A stretch of DNA of 64,000 nucleotides from an uncultured Clostridia bacterium (GCA_945877365.1 CAMCRV010000005.1:1-64000); one strand, 5' to 3'. Counted from the first letter of the stretch, positions 29,475 to 37,975 are shown. Translations and numbers: made by a program. Notes: generated from the sequence alone by a model not told the origin.

Positions 29475-29513
29475 AAATACTTCCTCCGAAGATCATCAAC
29501 GGAGGAAGTATTT
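29475..29513 (+). promoter_or_regulatory. 14-bp hairpin covering the ribosome binding site of the next gene
   Basis: Perfect 14-bp stem (29475-29488 with 29500-29513) and 11-base loop. The 3' arm contains the GGAGG (29501-29505) that should initiate the ATG at 29515. It can act either as the weak terminator of the thiolase gene (tail TATTTTA) or as a translation switch. Confidence 0.65.
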
Positions 29514-29514
29514 T

Positions 29515-29772
29515 ATGGTCAAAGGCATATCCCGGCAGGTCATCGTGGTGAACGCCCCGGATCCCAAGCTGTTTGAGCAGGCCATTTTTATTCTGAAGGA
29601 CAATATGGGTGACGGAGTCACCAACGAGGCACTGCTGAAGGAAGCGACTCAGGTGATCCGGGGAGCGGAGGTTCGACAGAAAAAGCGGCATTTTTACCTG
29701 TACGGTGCCGTCTGGGCCTGCGCCGGTGCGTTTCTGACAGGAATTGTGTGGCTGTGTACGGTACTGTTTTAG
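29515..29772 (+). CDS. Small protein with C-terminal membrane anchor, unknown function
   Basis: 85 residues, family not recognised. Residues 1-58 are soluble (RQVIVVNAPDPKLFEQAIF, then a charged helix LLKEATQVIRGAEVRQKKRH); residues ~61-85 form one hydrophobic segment (AVWACAGAFLTGIVWLCTVL), giving a tail-anchored topology. Start at the ATG after GGAGGAAG. The ribosome binding site is inside a strong hairpin. It sits between tRNA modification genes ttcA-like and dus, 62 bases before dus. Confidence 0.7.
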   Translation: MVKGISRQVIVVNAPDPKLFEQAIFILKDNMGDGVTNEALLKEATQVIRGAEVRQKKRHFYLYGAVWACAGAFLTGIVWLCTVLF

Positions 29773-29773
29773 C

Positions 29774-29802
29774 TTGCAGAGGAGATTGTGCCGTGGTATA
29801 AT
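29774..29802 (+). promoter_or_regulatory. Promoter of dus
   Basis: TTGCAG (29774-29779), 17 bases, TATAAT (29797-29802), 32 bases before the start codon. Confidence 0.6.
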
Positions 29803-29834
29803 CCCCGGTGAATTGCATCGAAAGAGAGAAAGCT

Positions 29835-30800
29835 ATGAAACTTGGAAAGATAGAAGTGGAGAGGCCCCTGGTTCTGGCCCCCATGGCAGGGGTGACGGAC
29901 TGGGCCTTCCGAACCGTCTGCGCCCAGCTGGGGGCGGACATTACGGTGACGGAGATGGTGTCCTCCCGGGCGCTGGTGTATCGGGATCAGAAAAGTGCAA
30001 GGCTCCTGCGGAAAAATGAGGGCAGCATCTGCGGCGCCCAGATTTTCGGCAATGACCCGGCCACCATGGCCGAGGGGGCAAGGCTGGCGCTGGAAATTTC
30101 CGGCTGTGACTTTCTGGACATCAACATGGGCTGCCCCATGCCGAAAATCGCCAATTCCGGGGACGGCTGCGGCCTGATGCGAACCCCGGAGCTGGCGGAG
30201 GAAATCGTCCGGCAGGTAGTGAAGGCGGTGGAGGTTCCCGTCACCGTGAAGTGCCGTCTTGGCTGGGACAAGGGCAGCATCAATGTGCTGGATTTCACCA
30301 AACGGATGGAGCAGGCCGGGGCGGCTATGGTCAGCGTCCATGGTCGAACCCGGAGTATGCTGTACACCGGTGTGGCGGACTGGGACACCATCCGCAAGGT
30401 GAAGGAGCAGCTGTCCATTCCCGTGATTGCCAATGGCGACATCACCGGAGGGGAGGCCGCTGTCCGCTGCGCCAAATGGACGGGAGCCGACGGCCTGATG
30501 ATCGGGCGCAGCACCTTCGGCGATCCCTGGATTTTTGCGGAGATCAAGGCTGCCATGGCCGGGGAGGAATACCCCGGCCGCCCGGTGCTGGCAGACCGAA
30601 TCGCCGTGGCTGTCCGGCAGTTTGAGCTGGCGGAGCAGGATCACGGGGAGCACATCGCCTGTCTGGAGGCCAGGAAGCACTTTGCCTGGTATCTTCGGGG
30701 GGTGCGCAACAGCAGCTTCTACAAAAAAGAAATATCCTCCATGAGTAAAATGGAGGATATCTACCGCATTGCCCGGGAAATCTCCCGGGATTTGAAATAG
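29835..30800 (+). CDS. tRNA-dihydrouridine synthase
   Basis: 321-residue FMN enzyme that reduces uridines in tRNA D-loops with NADPH. TIM-barrel start LVLAPMAGVTDWAFR, catalytic Cys in DINMGCPMPKIANSGDG, FMN-phosphate loop VHGRTRSMLYTG and PVIANGDI. The C-terminal helical domain (HFAWYLRGVRNSSFYKKEI) binds tRNA. Start placed at 29835 after GAGAAAG. Resembles DusB-type proteins of Firmicutes; target positions are not predictable. Confidence 0.94.
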   Translation: MKLGKIEVERPLVLAPMAGVTDWAFRTVCAQLGADITVTEMVSSRALVYRDQKSARLLRKNEGSICGAQIFGNDPATMAEGARLALEISGCDFLDINMGCPMPKIANSGDGCGLMRTPELAEEIVRQVVKAVEVPVTVKCRLGWDKGSINVLDFTKRMEQAGAAMVSVHGRTRSMLYTGVADWDTIRKVKEQLSIPVIANGDITGGEAAVRCAKWTGADGLMIGRSTFGDPWIFAEIKAAMAGEEYPGRPVLADRIAVAVRQFELAEQDHGEHIACLEARKHFAWYLRGVRNSSFYKKEISSMSKMEDIYRIAREISRDLK

Positions 30801-30841
30801 GGCAAATTGATAAAAAGATGCCAGAAAAAGATAAGTGATTC

Positions 30842-30870
30842 TTTACATTCTGCCGGGTTCGTGTTATAAT
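30842..30870 (+). promoter_or_regulatory. Promoter of the secreted leucine-rich protein
   Basis: TTTACA (30842-30847), 17 bases, TATAAT (30865-30870). The start codon is 220 bases downstream, giving a long structured leader. Confidence 0.75.
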
Positions 30871-30908
30871 TTCCTTATCACCTGATAGAAGAGCCATACT
30901 GATATTCA

Positions 30909-31057
30909 ATTAAAATGTTTCAAACTGCAGAATGAAACATTTTAATAGGAAGATCATAATGAGACGGGTATCTATGATTTTCTATTCTGAAAATCATAGA
31001 TACGACAACGCCGTCAGGCGGTGTCTTCTCAATAGAATGAAAGCATTCTATTGAGAA
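30909..31057 (+). other. Leader with four consecutive perfect or near-perfect hairpins
   Basis: Hairpin 1: 14 bp (30909-30922 with 30933-30946). Hairpin 2: 15 bp (30968-30982 with 30989-31003). Hairpin 3: 9 bp with one mismatch (31004-31025). Hairpin 4: 14 bp (31026-31039 with 31044-31057). The last three abut with no spacer. None is followed by a U-run. They lie between the promoter and the ribosome binding site of the next gene. Confidence 0.75.
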
Positions 31058-31090
31058 ATAGTATCAGAAATCAGAAAAGAGGTTATTTAC

Positions 31091-31765
31091 ATGAAACGGC
31101 ACTCTCGAATTTTGGCGATTGTTCTTACGCTGTGCATGGTGCTTTCCATGCTGCCGCTGACGGCTCTTGCCGCCTCCCTTACCTTTACGGATAAGTACGG
31201 CACCTGGGAATATGTGGAGGAGGCTGACGGCACCATTACCATCATCGGCTTTACCGCCGCCCGAAAGAATATCGCCGTGCCCGCTATGATTGACGGCAAG
31301 CCGGTGATCAGGCTGGGGGACGGTCTTTTCAAAAATAATGAGGAAATCACTATGGTGGTCATCCCTATGGGTGTTCGGGAGATTGGCGCCGAGGCATTCT
31401 CCGGCTGTACCTATCTGGAACGGGTGGAGCTTCCCGATACCATGAACGCCATCGGTGACGGCGCCTTCTCGAACTGCGCCGTTCTGGGCGATCTGTACAT
31501 TCCTTCCTCGGTGACAGAGCTGGGTCAGGGCGTGTTCGCGTACAGCCCCCAGATTCATGTTACCTGCGAGATCGATTCTGCCGCGGCGGAATACCTGCAG
31601 GAAAACAGAACGGAGGTTCCTCATTTCACACTGATTGAGGTGGAGCAGACTCCTGCTGCCCCCGCAGGGGCTGAGGGCGTTGCCAAGGGGGATATGAGTT
31701 CGGCAGAACCATCAACGGCAAGCGTGAGTATACGCTGGTTCTGGCGGACTCCATGCCGGATCTGA
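31091..31765 (+). CDS. Secreted BspA-like leucine-rich protein, N-terminal part before frameshift
   Basis: 224-residue reading frame. A signal peptide (MKRHSRILAIVLTLCMVLSM, cut after LTALAA) is followed by a BspA-type LRR_5 region with repeats such as IPMGVREIGAEAFSGCTYLE and LPDTMNAIGDGAFSNCAVLG, a fold common in surface adhesins of gut bacteria. After residue ~200 the frame becomes non-sensical. The next frame continues smoothly from GYEFGRTINGKREY, so the natural product is probably one ~810-residue protein interrupted at the G5 tract 31687-31691. Confidence 0.8.
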   Translation: MKRHSRILAIVLTLCMVLSMLPLTALAASLTFTDKYGTWEYVEEADGTITIIGFTAARKNIAVPAMIDGKPVIRLGDGLFKNNEEITMVVIPMGVREIGAEAFSGCTYLERVELPDTMNAIGDGAFSNCAVLGDLYIPSSVTELGQGVFAYSPQIHVTCEIDSAAAEYLQENRTEVPHFTLIEVEQTPAAPAGAEGVAKGDMSSAEPSTASVSIRWFWRTPCRI

Positions 31766-33534
31766 ATTTGAACAGCTATATTATCAAGGACAGCGCGGGC
31801 TACGATACCCTTGACTCCCGGGCATGGGAAGTGATGGACCACCGGTTCAAGCTGGTATCCCTGCAGCAGTACGACGGTTCCGAAACCCGGGATCTTACAC
31901 CCGATACTGTCAGTGTGGGCTTGATTCCGGATTATGATTCCACCGGAATCACCGAAGTTGGATATTCCCTGTATGTTGGTGGGGAACTGTCTGATTTGGA
32001 GAAGCTTATGGCAGTGGAGTTTTCTACCGCAAATCAGCTGATCGGTTATTTTTTCAGCGCCTATGAGGGGCAGCATTCTCAGGTTAAAATGGATTCCGGG
32101 GCGGCTGCCATCTATTCCATCGCCGACAGTGCCTACGAATATCATTATGCGGACGGTCAGTTCGTCCGCAGGAACGAGTATTCCTTTGCGCAGGCGCATC
32201 GGGCAGCGGTGGATGGCTCCTGCGTGGAAATTGTCATCCATAAGAACACCGATTGGGATTCTGCACAGGCCGTGGCAAACTCGAAAGACAGGCGTCTGGT
32301 TGTGAAGGATGGCAATGGCGGCGAAATCGTAGCCCAAACCTCCAGCATGACAGACAAAGATGGTATTCTTCATAAATCAGGGGATTATCATCAATTTGCA
32401 GAAAACCAGCACACGGAAGCAAGGCATTGGAAGGCAACATACGATGAAAACGGCAAGCTGGAGAGCGTATCCGAATCCGTGATTGCGCCCGTATCGGATG
32501 GCATTTATCAGGATACCTGGTGCAGCTTTGACAAAGAGGATATCCGGGATTCCAGCCAGGAGGAACACTACACCCTGGAAGATGAAAATGGAGCCACTGT
32601 TCTGGAAGATTACCGGATAGATACGCATTCCGTATGGACGGATTCTCTGTACTACACAGAGGAGACTGTCCGCGCGGAGAGTGTAGACGAAGTGTATGAA
32701 CGGGAGTTAACCCAGTTCCCCAATGAGCCGGATGAGCATACCTACGATGTGGAAACCCGTTCTGTCGATGTAACAGGTGAGCATACAGCTGAGCAGACGA
32801 AAACAGATCTGAATACCGGAGCTGTGGAGCACACAAAGGCTGTCAGCAGCGGGGAGAGCCTTTCGGATCATATTTACATCGGAGATACAGGCAAGTTTGT
32901 GGGCTGGGATTGGTCCTGGAACTACTATTCGGATATTGACCCACAGACCAATGCGACCATTTCTCAAAGCATGAACTACTCGGTGACGGAATACAACTAC
33001 AGCTCTGAGAATGACACCGAAACCTGGACTAAAACAACGGTTTGTGTAACGGCAAAGGATGGGCAGAGCGTGGAAGACTTCAAGACCACCTGCACCCAGG
33101 ACACCCTGGCCGATTATGATCTGTATTCCACCAAATATGTGTTTGACGCAAGTGTGGAAGGCGGTGCGGATAACTGGAGACTGCTGGAGCCGGAAGAGAA
33201 TTCGGAAGAGTCTGAGCAGCTTGCTGCGGAAGCTGAGGCCATCGCCATGGGCACCACCGCTGTCACCGTTGGCGATATCACCATCACCCAGGAAGAGAAG
33301 AAGCAGGAGATGCTGGAGCTGGAAGCAAAACTGCTGACAGATCCGCTGCAGGACAACACTGAGGAAGCCATTGAGGAAGTTCTGGAAACCGTGCCCGACG
33401 GAGAAGAACTGCTGGCAGAAGTGGAGGAAGCGGTGGAAACCAACACCCTTCCCGAGACCAACACCACGGAGAATTGGGAGCATGACTGCGTAATTACGGA
33501 ACCCGTCCCCGACGACGGTACCCCGGTGGGTTAA
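31690..33534 (+). CDS. Secreted protein, C-terminal part after frameshift (no recognised domain)
   Basis: The frame is open from about 31690 to 33534 (first in-frame ATG 31753, which has no ribosome binding site). It is rich in Tyr, Asp, Glu and Thr, has no membrane segment and no sorting signal, and ends in an acidic helical stretch (residues EEAIEEVLETVPDGEELLAE). A beta-rich repeat-like pattern occurs (TYDENGKLESVSES, DTETWTKTTVCV). Read as the downstream portion of the BspA-like protein above. Base composition is slightly more AT-rich than neighbours. Function unknown. Confidence 0.7.
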   Translation, partial: GYEFGRTINGKREYTLVLADSMPDLNLNSYIIKDSAGYDTLDSRAWEVMDHRFKLVSLQQYDGSETRDLTPDTVSVGLIPDYDSTGITEVGYSLYVGGELSDLEKLMAVEFSTANQLIGYFFSAYEGQHSQVKMDSGAAAIYSIADSAYEYHYADGQFVRRNEYSFAQAHRAAVDGSCVEIVIHKNTDWDSAQAVANSKDRRLVVKDGNGGEIVAQTSSMTDKDGILHKSGDYHQFAENQHTEARHWKATYDENGKLESVSESVIAPVSDGIYQDTWCSFDKEDIRDSSQEEHYTLEDENGATVLEDYRIDTHSVWTDSLYYTEETVRAESVDEVYERELTQFPNEPDEHTYDVETRSVDVTGEHTAEQTKTDLNTGAVEHTKAVSSGESLSDHIYIGDTGKFVGWDWSWNYYSDIDPQTNATISQSMNYSVTEYNYSSENDTETWTKTTVCVTAKDGQSVEDFKTTCTQDTLADYDLYSTKYVFDASVEGGADNWRLLEPEENSEESEQLAAEAEAIAMGTTAVTVGDITITQEEKKQEMLELEAKLLTDPLQDNTEEAIEEVLETVPDGEELLAEVEEAVETNTLPETNTTENWEHDCVITEPVPDDGTPVG

Positions 33535-33548
33535 ACTTACAAAAAAGA

Positions 33549-33585
33549 ATTACCCGGTTTGCCTTGGCAAACCGGGTAATTTCAT
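33549..33585. terminator. Bidirectional terminator after the secreted protein gene
   Basis: ATTACCCGGTTTGC with complement, four-base loop, between convergent genes; A-run before and T-containing tail after. Confidence 0.8.
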
Positions 33586-34268
33586 GCTTTATTGACTTCC
33601 ACCACCGTCAGAAGCGTATCCTTCACGGTGAAGCGGATATCGAATCCGGCAAAGGTCAGGCCGTAGACTCTGTCCGGGCTTCTCTGGTAGGAGGGACGGG
33701 GGTCGTGACGCAGAACGCCCATGGCAGCCTCCCACTTTTCCTCCGGCAGCTTTAGGAGCAGGTTTTTGGGGAAATCCACCTCCAGAAGAAATTCCCCGGC
33801 CTGGTCGGTAAAGCCGCCGATGGCATCGGGATGGCAGTCTCCGTAGGCAATGTAGGGCTTGATGTCAAAGATGGGGGTTCCGTCCATGAGATCAGCACCC
33901 CCCACATGGAGTACCGTGCCATATTGTGCAGTCTGCTCCACCCCCAGCAGCTTTACGCTGGACAGCCCCAGATGGTTGGGGCGGAAGGGGGAGCGGGTGG
34001 CGAAAACCCCCATCCGGGTGTTTCCTCCCAGCCGGGGAGGACGCACCGTGGGGCTCCAGGACTGGCGCACAGCCCCGGAAAACTGCCAGATAATCCACAG
34101 GTGGGAAAAGCCCTCAATGCCCCGGAGGGCATCGGGATTGCGGAATTCCGGCTCAAAGACAATGGTGGATTTCAGCTCCTCCACCAGACCGCTCTGCCGG
34201 GGAATGCCGAACTTTGTGGCAAAATCGCTGTGCATCCGGGCGATTACCTGAATGGTCTCCTCCTGCAT
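33582..34268 (-). CDS. trmO: TrmO/TsaA-family tRNA methyltransferase
   Basis: 228 residues. The N-terminal ~140 residues are the TsaA/TrmO beta-barrel domain, which N6-methylates t6A37 of threonine tRNA with SAM: PRQSGLVEELKSTIVFEPEF, RPPRLGGNTRMGVFATRSPFRPN and VGGADLMDGTPIFDIKPYI are the family motifs. The C-terminal part (RPSYQRSPDRVYGLTFAGFD) matches the second domain of bacterial TrmO. It is the last gene of the zinc transporter operon, 3 bases after znuB, with no obvious functional link. Confidence 0.92.
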   Translation of the reverse strand: MQEETIQVIARMHSDFATKFGIPRQSGLVEELKSTIVFEPEFRNPDALRGIEGFSHLWIIWQFSGAVRQSWSPTVRPPRLGGNTRMGVFATRSPFRPNHLGLSSVKLLGVEQTAQYGTVLHVGGADLMDGTPIFDIKPYIAYGDCHPDAIGGFTDQAGEFLLEVDFPKNLLLKLPEEKWEAAMGVLRHDPRPSYQRSPDRVYGLTFAGFDIRFTVKDTLLTVVEVNKA

Positions 34269-34271
34269 AGC

Positions 34272-35111
34272 CTACCCCCTGACCTTGCGGAACGCAAAGG
34301 TGATGCCGAACACCAGCGCCAGAAGCAGGCTGATGGCAGCGCCGGCAGAGCTTCCCAGATAGTAGGATACTGTCAGCCCGCCCACCCCGGCAATCAGGGC
34401 AAAGACCACGGAAAAGAGATGGTATTCCCGGAGGTTTCGTGCCACATTCCGGGCAGAGGCCGCCGGCAGCACCAGCAGAGAGTTGAGAATCAGCAGACCT
34501 ACGCTGGAAATGGACAGGGTGACCACCACGGCGATGGCGGCGGTGAACAGCGTCTGGGACAGCCCCACGGGAAAGCCCCGGGAGGAGGCCAGCTGGGGAT
34601 GGATGGCCATGAGGCTCAGCCGGTTGGAAAACAGAACCCAGAACACCAGAATCCCCAGCAGCACCAGCGCCAGCATCCCGATTTCTGACCGGGTAACGGA
34701 GAGAATATCGCCGATGAGATATTTGTTGTATTTTGTGAAGCTGCCGCCGCCCAGTGTGGCGACAAAGATGCCCAGAGCCACGGCAGTGCTGGAAAACACG
34801 CCAATCAGAGTGTCCGCGGCCTGATTGGAGCGGCTGCGCACCCAGGAAAACAGCAGGGCGAACAAGATGCTGAAGCCCACCGCCGCCCACAGGGGTGCGG
34901 TCAGCCCCAGAATGGAGCCGATGGCAATGCCGGTAAAGGCGGAGTGCCCCAGGGCATCGGAGAAGAAGCTCATGCGACCGGTGACGATCATGGTGCTGAG
35001 GATTCCAAACAGGGGGGCCATCAGCAGCAGAGCCAGCAGGGCGTTTTTCATAAAGTCCCATTGGAGCATTTCCCACGGGAGAAGCTCACACAGAGTATAC
35101 CAGATGCTCAT
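34272..35111 (-). CDS. znuB: Zinc/manganese ABC transporter permease
   Basis: 279-residue membrane protein of the ABC-3 family with about eight hydrophobic segments. FSDALGHSAFTGIAIG and RSNQAADTLIGVFSSTAVALG are conserved family segments near the ATPase coupling region. It overlaps znuC by four bases, so both are coupled. Metal inferred from the His-rich binding protein in the same operon. Confidence 0.92.
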   Translation of the reverse strand: MSIWYTLCELLPWEMLQWDFMKNALLALLLMAPLFGILSTMIVTGRMSFFSDALGHSAFTGIAIGSILGLTAPLWAAVGFSILFALLFSWVRSRSNQAADTLIGVFSSTAVALGIFVATLGGGSFTKYNKYLIGDILSVTRSEIGMLALVLLGILVFWVLFSNRLSLMAIHPQLASSRGFPVGLSQTLFTAAIAVVVTLSISSVGLLILNSLLVLPAASARNVARNLREYHLFSVVFALIAGVGGLTVSYYLGSSAGAAISLLLALVFGITFAFRKVRG

Positions 35112-35860
35112 GCCCTGCCTCCTTTCATGTGGAAGGTTCGGCTGAATTCCTCGGAATCCAGAACGGTATCCGGACTGCCCTGAATCAGAACGGTGTGGTC
35201 AATCAGCACCACCTGATCCGCGTACCGGCGCAGCATGGAAAAGTCGTGGGTGGTCATCAGGATGCTCAGGTCATACTCCCTGCGGATCTCGTCCAGCATA
35301 TCCATGAGATTTTCCATGCCCTCGATATCCACGCCGGACAGAGGCTCGTCCAGAATCAGAATGTTGGGCAGCGGCTCCAGCGCCAGTGCCAGCAGAACCC
35401 GCTGCAGCTCACCGCCGGAAAGGGTGCCCACCCGCTTGTCGATCAAATCCGTGCCGTGCACCCGTTCCAGACATTCCAGCACCAGCTCCCGCATGGATTT
35501 GGACAGCCCCAGAAAAGCAGGGCGGCGGCTCATGCAGCAGGCAAACAGGTCTGCCACGCTGACGGGGTCGCCGGGGTCGAAGGCAGGACTCTGAGGGACA
35601 TAGCCGATCCGGGGCTTTTTACTCCGCTGGCCGGGCTGGGAGAAGGCGATAACCCCCTGATATTCCCGCTGCCCCAGCACTGCCTTGAGAAAAGTGGATT
35701 TTCCCGCGCCGTTGGGGCCGATGAGAGCCACCATTTCGCCGCAGTGGACATGAAGATTCACATCCTTTAATATCTGATCGGAGCCGATCTGAACGGAGAG
35801 ATTTTCCACCCGCAGACAGCAGGCGTGTCCGCAGGAGCCTCCGTGGGGCTTGAATCTCAT
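35108..35860 (-). CDS. znuC: Zinc/manganese ABC transporter ATP-binding protein
   Basis: 250 residues. Walker A IGPNGAGKSTFLKAV, Q-loop YVPQSPAF, signature LSGGELQRVLLALAL, Walker B ILILDEPLSGVD and the switch His in TTHDFSM are all present, so it is a complete ATPase. The N-terminus carries an additional HGGSCGHACC stretch, a possible metal-binding extension. Four-base overlaps on both sides. Confidence 0.94.
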   Translation of the reverse strand: MRFKPHGGSCGHACCLRVENLSVQIGSDQILKDVNLHVHCGEMVALIGPNGAGKSTFLKAVLGQREYQGVIAFSQPGQRSKKPRIGYVPQSPAFDPGDPVSVADLFACCMSRRPAFLGLSKSMRELVLECLERVHGTDLIDKRVGTLSGGELQRVLLALALEPLPNILILDEPLSGVDIEGMENLMDMLDEIRREYDLSILMTTHDFSMLRRYADQVVLIDHTVLIQGSPDTVLDSEEFSRTFHMKGGRA

Positions 35861-36732
35861 TGCAGTGCCTCCTTTATGGTGTCGATGTTGTGATACATGG
35901 CGTCAAAATAGCTGCTGCCGGACATGGCCATGTCCAGCGTATAGACCTTTGCGCCGGTCTCCCGGGAGAGGATGGAGGCGGCGGAGCCGCTGCCGTTTTT
36001 CTCCACAAAGATGGCAGGAAGATTATGCTCCCGAACCAGTTCAATCAGGTGAATCAGCTCCCTGGCGGAAGCCTCACTGCCGGATTCCTCCTCCACGGCC
36101 TCCACAATGGTCAGGCCGAAGCTCCGGGCAAAATAGGAAAAGCCGTCGTGGAAGGGAATCATCTCCCGGCAGGAAAGACCGGCGAGTTCCTGCTCTCCAT
36201 AGGCCTGCAGGGAGGCAAGCTGTTCCAGCAGACCGGTCAGATTGCCTTGAAAAACTCCCTGATACTGGGGATAATGCTGACACAGCCCCCGGCAGATGTT
36301 TTCTGCCATGAGTGCGGCATTTTCCGGGGAGAGCCAGATGTGGGGATCTTCCTCATGGCTGTGCCCCTCGTGGGCATGGTGTTCGTGATGGTCTTCATCT
36401 TCCTCTGCGCAGAGCAGGTCGATTCCCTCTGAGGCATCGATGACAGACTTGTTTTCCAAAACATCGTGTAAAAATTCCTCCAGCCCGGCCCCGGACTGAA
36501 CAATGACATCAGCGGCTTCCGCAGCCTGCACCTGCCGGACATTCAGGGAATAGTTGTGCAGGCAGGAAACCTCCTCCGTCACCAGCCGGGTGACGGTCAG
36601 GGGCGTCCCTTGACACAGTGCGCTGGTGAAGTCATATACCGGCAGGGTGGTGGCGGCGATGTCCGCGGAGGGCTTGGGGGTGCAGCCCCACAGCAAAAGC
36701 AGCGGCAGCAGAAGCAGGAAAAATTTTTTCAT
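35857..36732 (-). CDS. znuA: Zinc ABC transporter substrate-binding lipoprotein
   Basis: 291 residues. A lipoprotein signal peptide ends in LLLWGC, placing the acylated Cys at about residue 15 and the mature protein on the outer membrane face. The cluster-9 fold is shown by SGAGLEEFLHDV, DPHIWLSPENA and IPFHDGFSYFARSFGL, with metal-ligand His in these segments. The His/Glu-rich loop EDEDHHEHHAHEGHSHEEDP is typical of zinc-specific ZnuA. Start at 36732 behind GAGGA. First gene of znuA-znuC-znuB-trmO. Confidence 0.94.
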   Translation of the reverse strand: MKKFFLLLLPLLLLWGCTPKPSADIAATTLPVYDFTSALCQGTPLTVTRLVTEEVSCLHNYSLNVRQVQAAEAADVIVQSGAGLEEFLHDVLENKSVIDASEGIDLLCAEEDEDHHEHHAHEGHSHEEDPHIWLSPENAALMAENICRGLCQHYPQYQGVFQGNLTGLLEQLASLQAYGEQELAGLSCREMIPFHDGFSYFARSFGLTIVEAVEEESGSEASARELIHLIELVREHNLPAIFVEKNGSGSAASILSRETGAKVYTLDMAMSGSSYFDAMYHNIDTIKEALQ

Positions 36733-36792
36733 GGAGTATCCTCGGTTTTCAAACATTCTACCCTATATCATACCACAACTGTCAAGAAACAG

Positions 36793-36830
36793 ACAAGAAA
36801 AAAGCCTGCCGTGGGGCAGGCTTTTTGGGT
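36793..36830. terminator. Terminator after the 76-residue protein gene
   Basis: AAAAAGCCTGCC with complement and a four-base loop, T-run on both strands; it ends the minus-strand gene at 36838. Confidence 0.82.
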
Positions 36831-36837
36831 GATGTAA

Positions 36838-37068
36838 TTAGTGCTTTTCCATCCAGTCGTTGACCTTGGTCTTTGCCAGACGGATGATATCCTCAGTGGG
36901 GTAGGGAGAAGTCTCGCCGCCGCCAACATGCAGGAAATACAGGCCGCCCTCGGTCTGGTACAGGTCTTCCTCATAACCGGCGGGATCACCCAGCTGACCG
37001 AAAGAGTAACGCTTGATCAGGGTTGCGGTTTCGGTGTCGTATTCCTTCTTGCAGATAATCTTCTTCAT
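36838..37068 (-). CDS. Small conserved-looking protein, unknown function
   Basis: 76 residues, not assigned to a family. It has a strand-rich first half (MKKIICKKEYDTETATLIKR), an acidic/aromatic centre (YQTEGGLYFLHVGGGETS) and a C-terminal helix (DIIRLAKTKVNDWMEKH). Coding is supported by AAAGGAGGT before the ATG, a promoter (37107-37134) and a terminator, that is, a complete single-gene unit. It lies next to a palindrome at 37137-37155 that may be its operator. Confidence 0.78.
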   Translation of the reverse strand: MKKIICKKEYDTETATLIKRYSFGQLGDPAGYEEDLYQTEGGLYFLHVGGGETSPYPTEDIIRLAKTKVNDWMEKH

Positions 37069-37106
37069 CGTATGGACCTCCTTTCCCGGTTGTTATTCTT
37101 TGAGAT

Positions 37107-37155
37107 ATTATACACCGGTTTGTGAGAAAAGCAAGGGTAAATTGGGTCAATTTAC
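37107..37155 (-). promoter_or_regulatory. Promoter and possible operator of the 76-residue protein gene
   Basis: Minus strand TTGCTT (37129-37134), 16 bases, TATAAT (37107-37112). Directly upstream is the perfect palindrome GTAAATTG-N3-CAATTTAC (37137-37155), of the size bound by a dimeric regulator. Confidence 0.55.
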
Positions 37156-37321
37156 AACTTTCGCCAAAAGATTGGGAGAAGATGCAATACCCGGCCGGGA
37201 AAAAGCCGGGGGGTCAGTGAATTTTGCACAAGGATTTTTGGAAAAATGGAAGCAAATGGAAAACAAAATTCATTGATATGGAGGGGAAAAACTGGTATGA
37301 TAGGAAAAAAGGAGGGTGTTT

Positions 37322-37975
37322 ATGCGCGATATTCCGCTTTTTTCGACAGAGGACGGGGTCTCTTCCCTGATCCTGAAAGAGATTCCCTACCGTTCGGAGG
37401 CCTATATCCACATCGGGGATGTTCAGCCCGGGGGTTTGGAGAAGCATCTTGGTGAGTGTGTTGGCTTTTGCCGCATGGCAGGGGCAGACCGGGTCTATGC
37501 CACGGGTCACCCGGAGCTGGAAGGATACCCCCTGCACACCGCCGTGCTGGAAATGCGTGGGACGGCATGGGTGGACACAGACAAGCTGCGCTGCCTGTTC
37601 CCGGTGACGGAGGCCACGGTGAGCCGCTGGCGGCAGCTGCACAATGAAAAAATGGCTTCGGTGGACAATGCCGGAACTCTGGAAGGCCGGGAAGAAGAGA
37701 AAATCCTCTCCTCCGGGGGTGCCTATTTTGTCCACGACAACGGGGATCTTTTGGGCATCGGGTGGCTGGAAGAGGACAGACTGCTGGCTATCGCCGCGGT
37801 GCAGCCCGGGGCGGGGGAGCTGGTTGCCCACAGCCTGATGTCTATGATCGAGGGAGCAGACATCTGCCTGGAAGTGGCCTCCACCAACCGAAAGGCCATA
37901 CGCCTCTATGAAAAGCTGGGCTTCCTTCCCACCCGGGAGATCTGCCGCTGGTACCGGGTGGACAGTGGGAAATAG
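37322..37975 (+). CDS. GNAT-family acetyltransferase
   Basis: 217 residues. The C-terminal ~90 residues show the GNAT pattern of Firmicutes: a strand GDLLGIGWLEEDRLLAIAAV, an acetyl-CoA site and the closing ICLEVASTNRKAIRLYEKLGF. The N-terminal half (residues 1-110) is less conserved and may be a second, degenerate GNAT fold. GGAGG lies seven bases before the ATG at 37322. The acceptor substrate cannot be predicted; monocistronic. Confidence 0.8.
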   Translation: MRDIPLFSTEDGVSSLILKEIPYRSEAYIHIGDVQPGGLEKHLGECVGFCRMAGADRVYATGHPELEGYPLHTAVLEMRGTAWVDTDKLRCLFPVTEATVSRWRQLHNEKMASVDNAGTLEGREEEKILSSGGAYFVHDNGDLLGIGWLEEDRLLAIAAVQPGAGELVAHSLMSMIEGADICLEVASTNRKAIRLYEKLGFLPTREICRWYRVDSGK

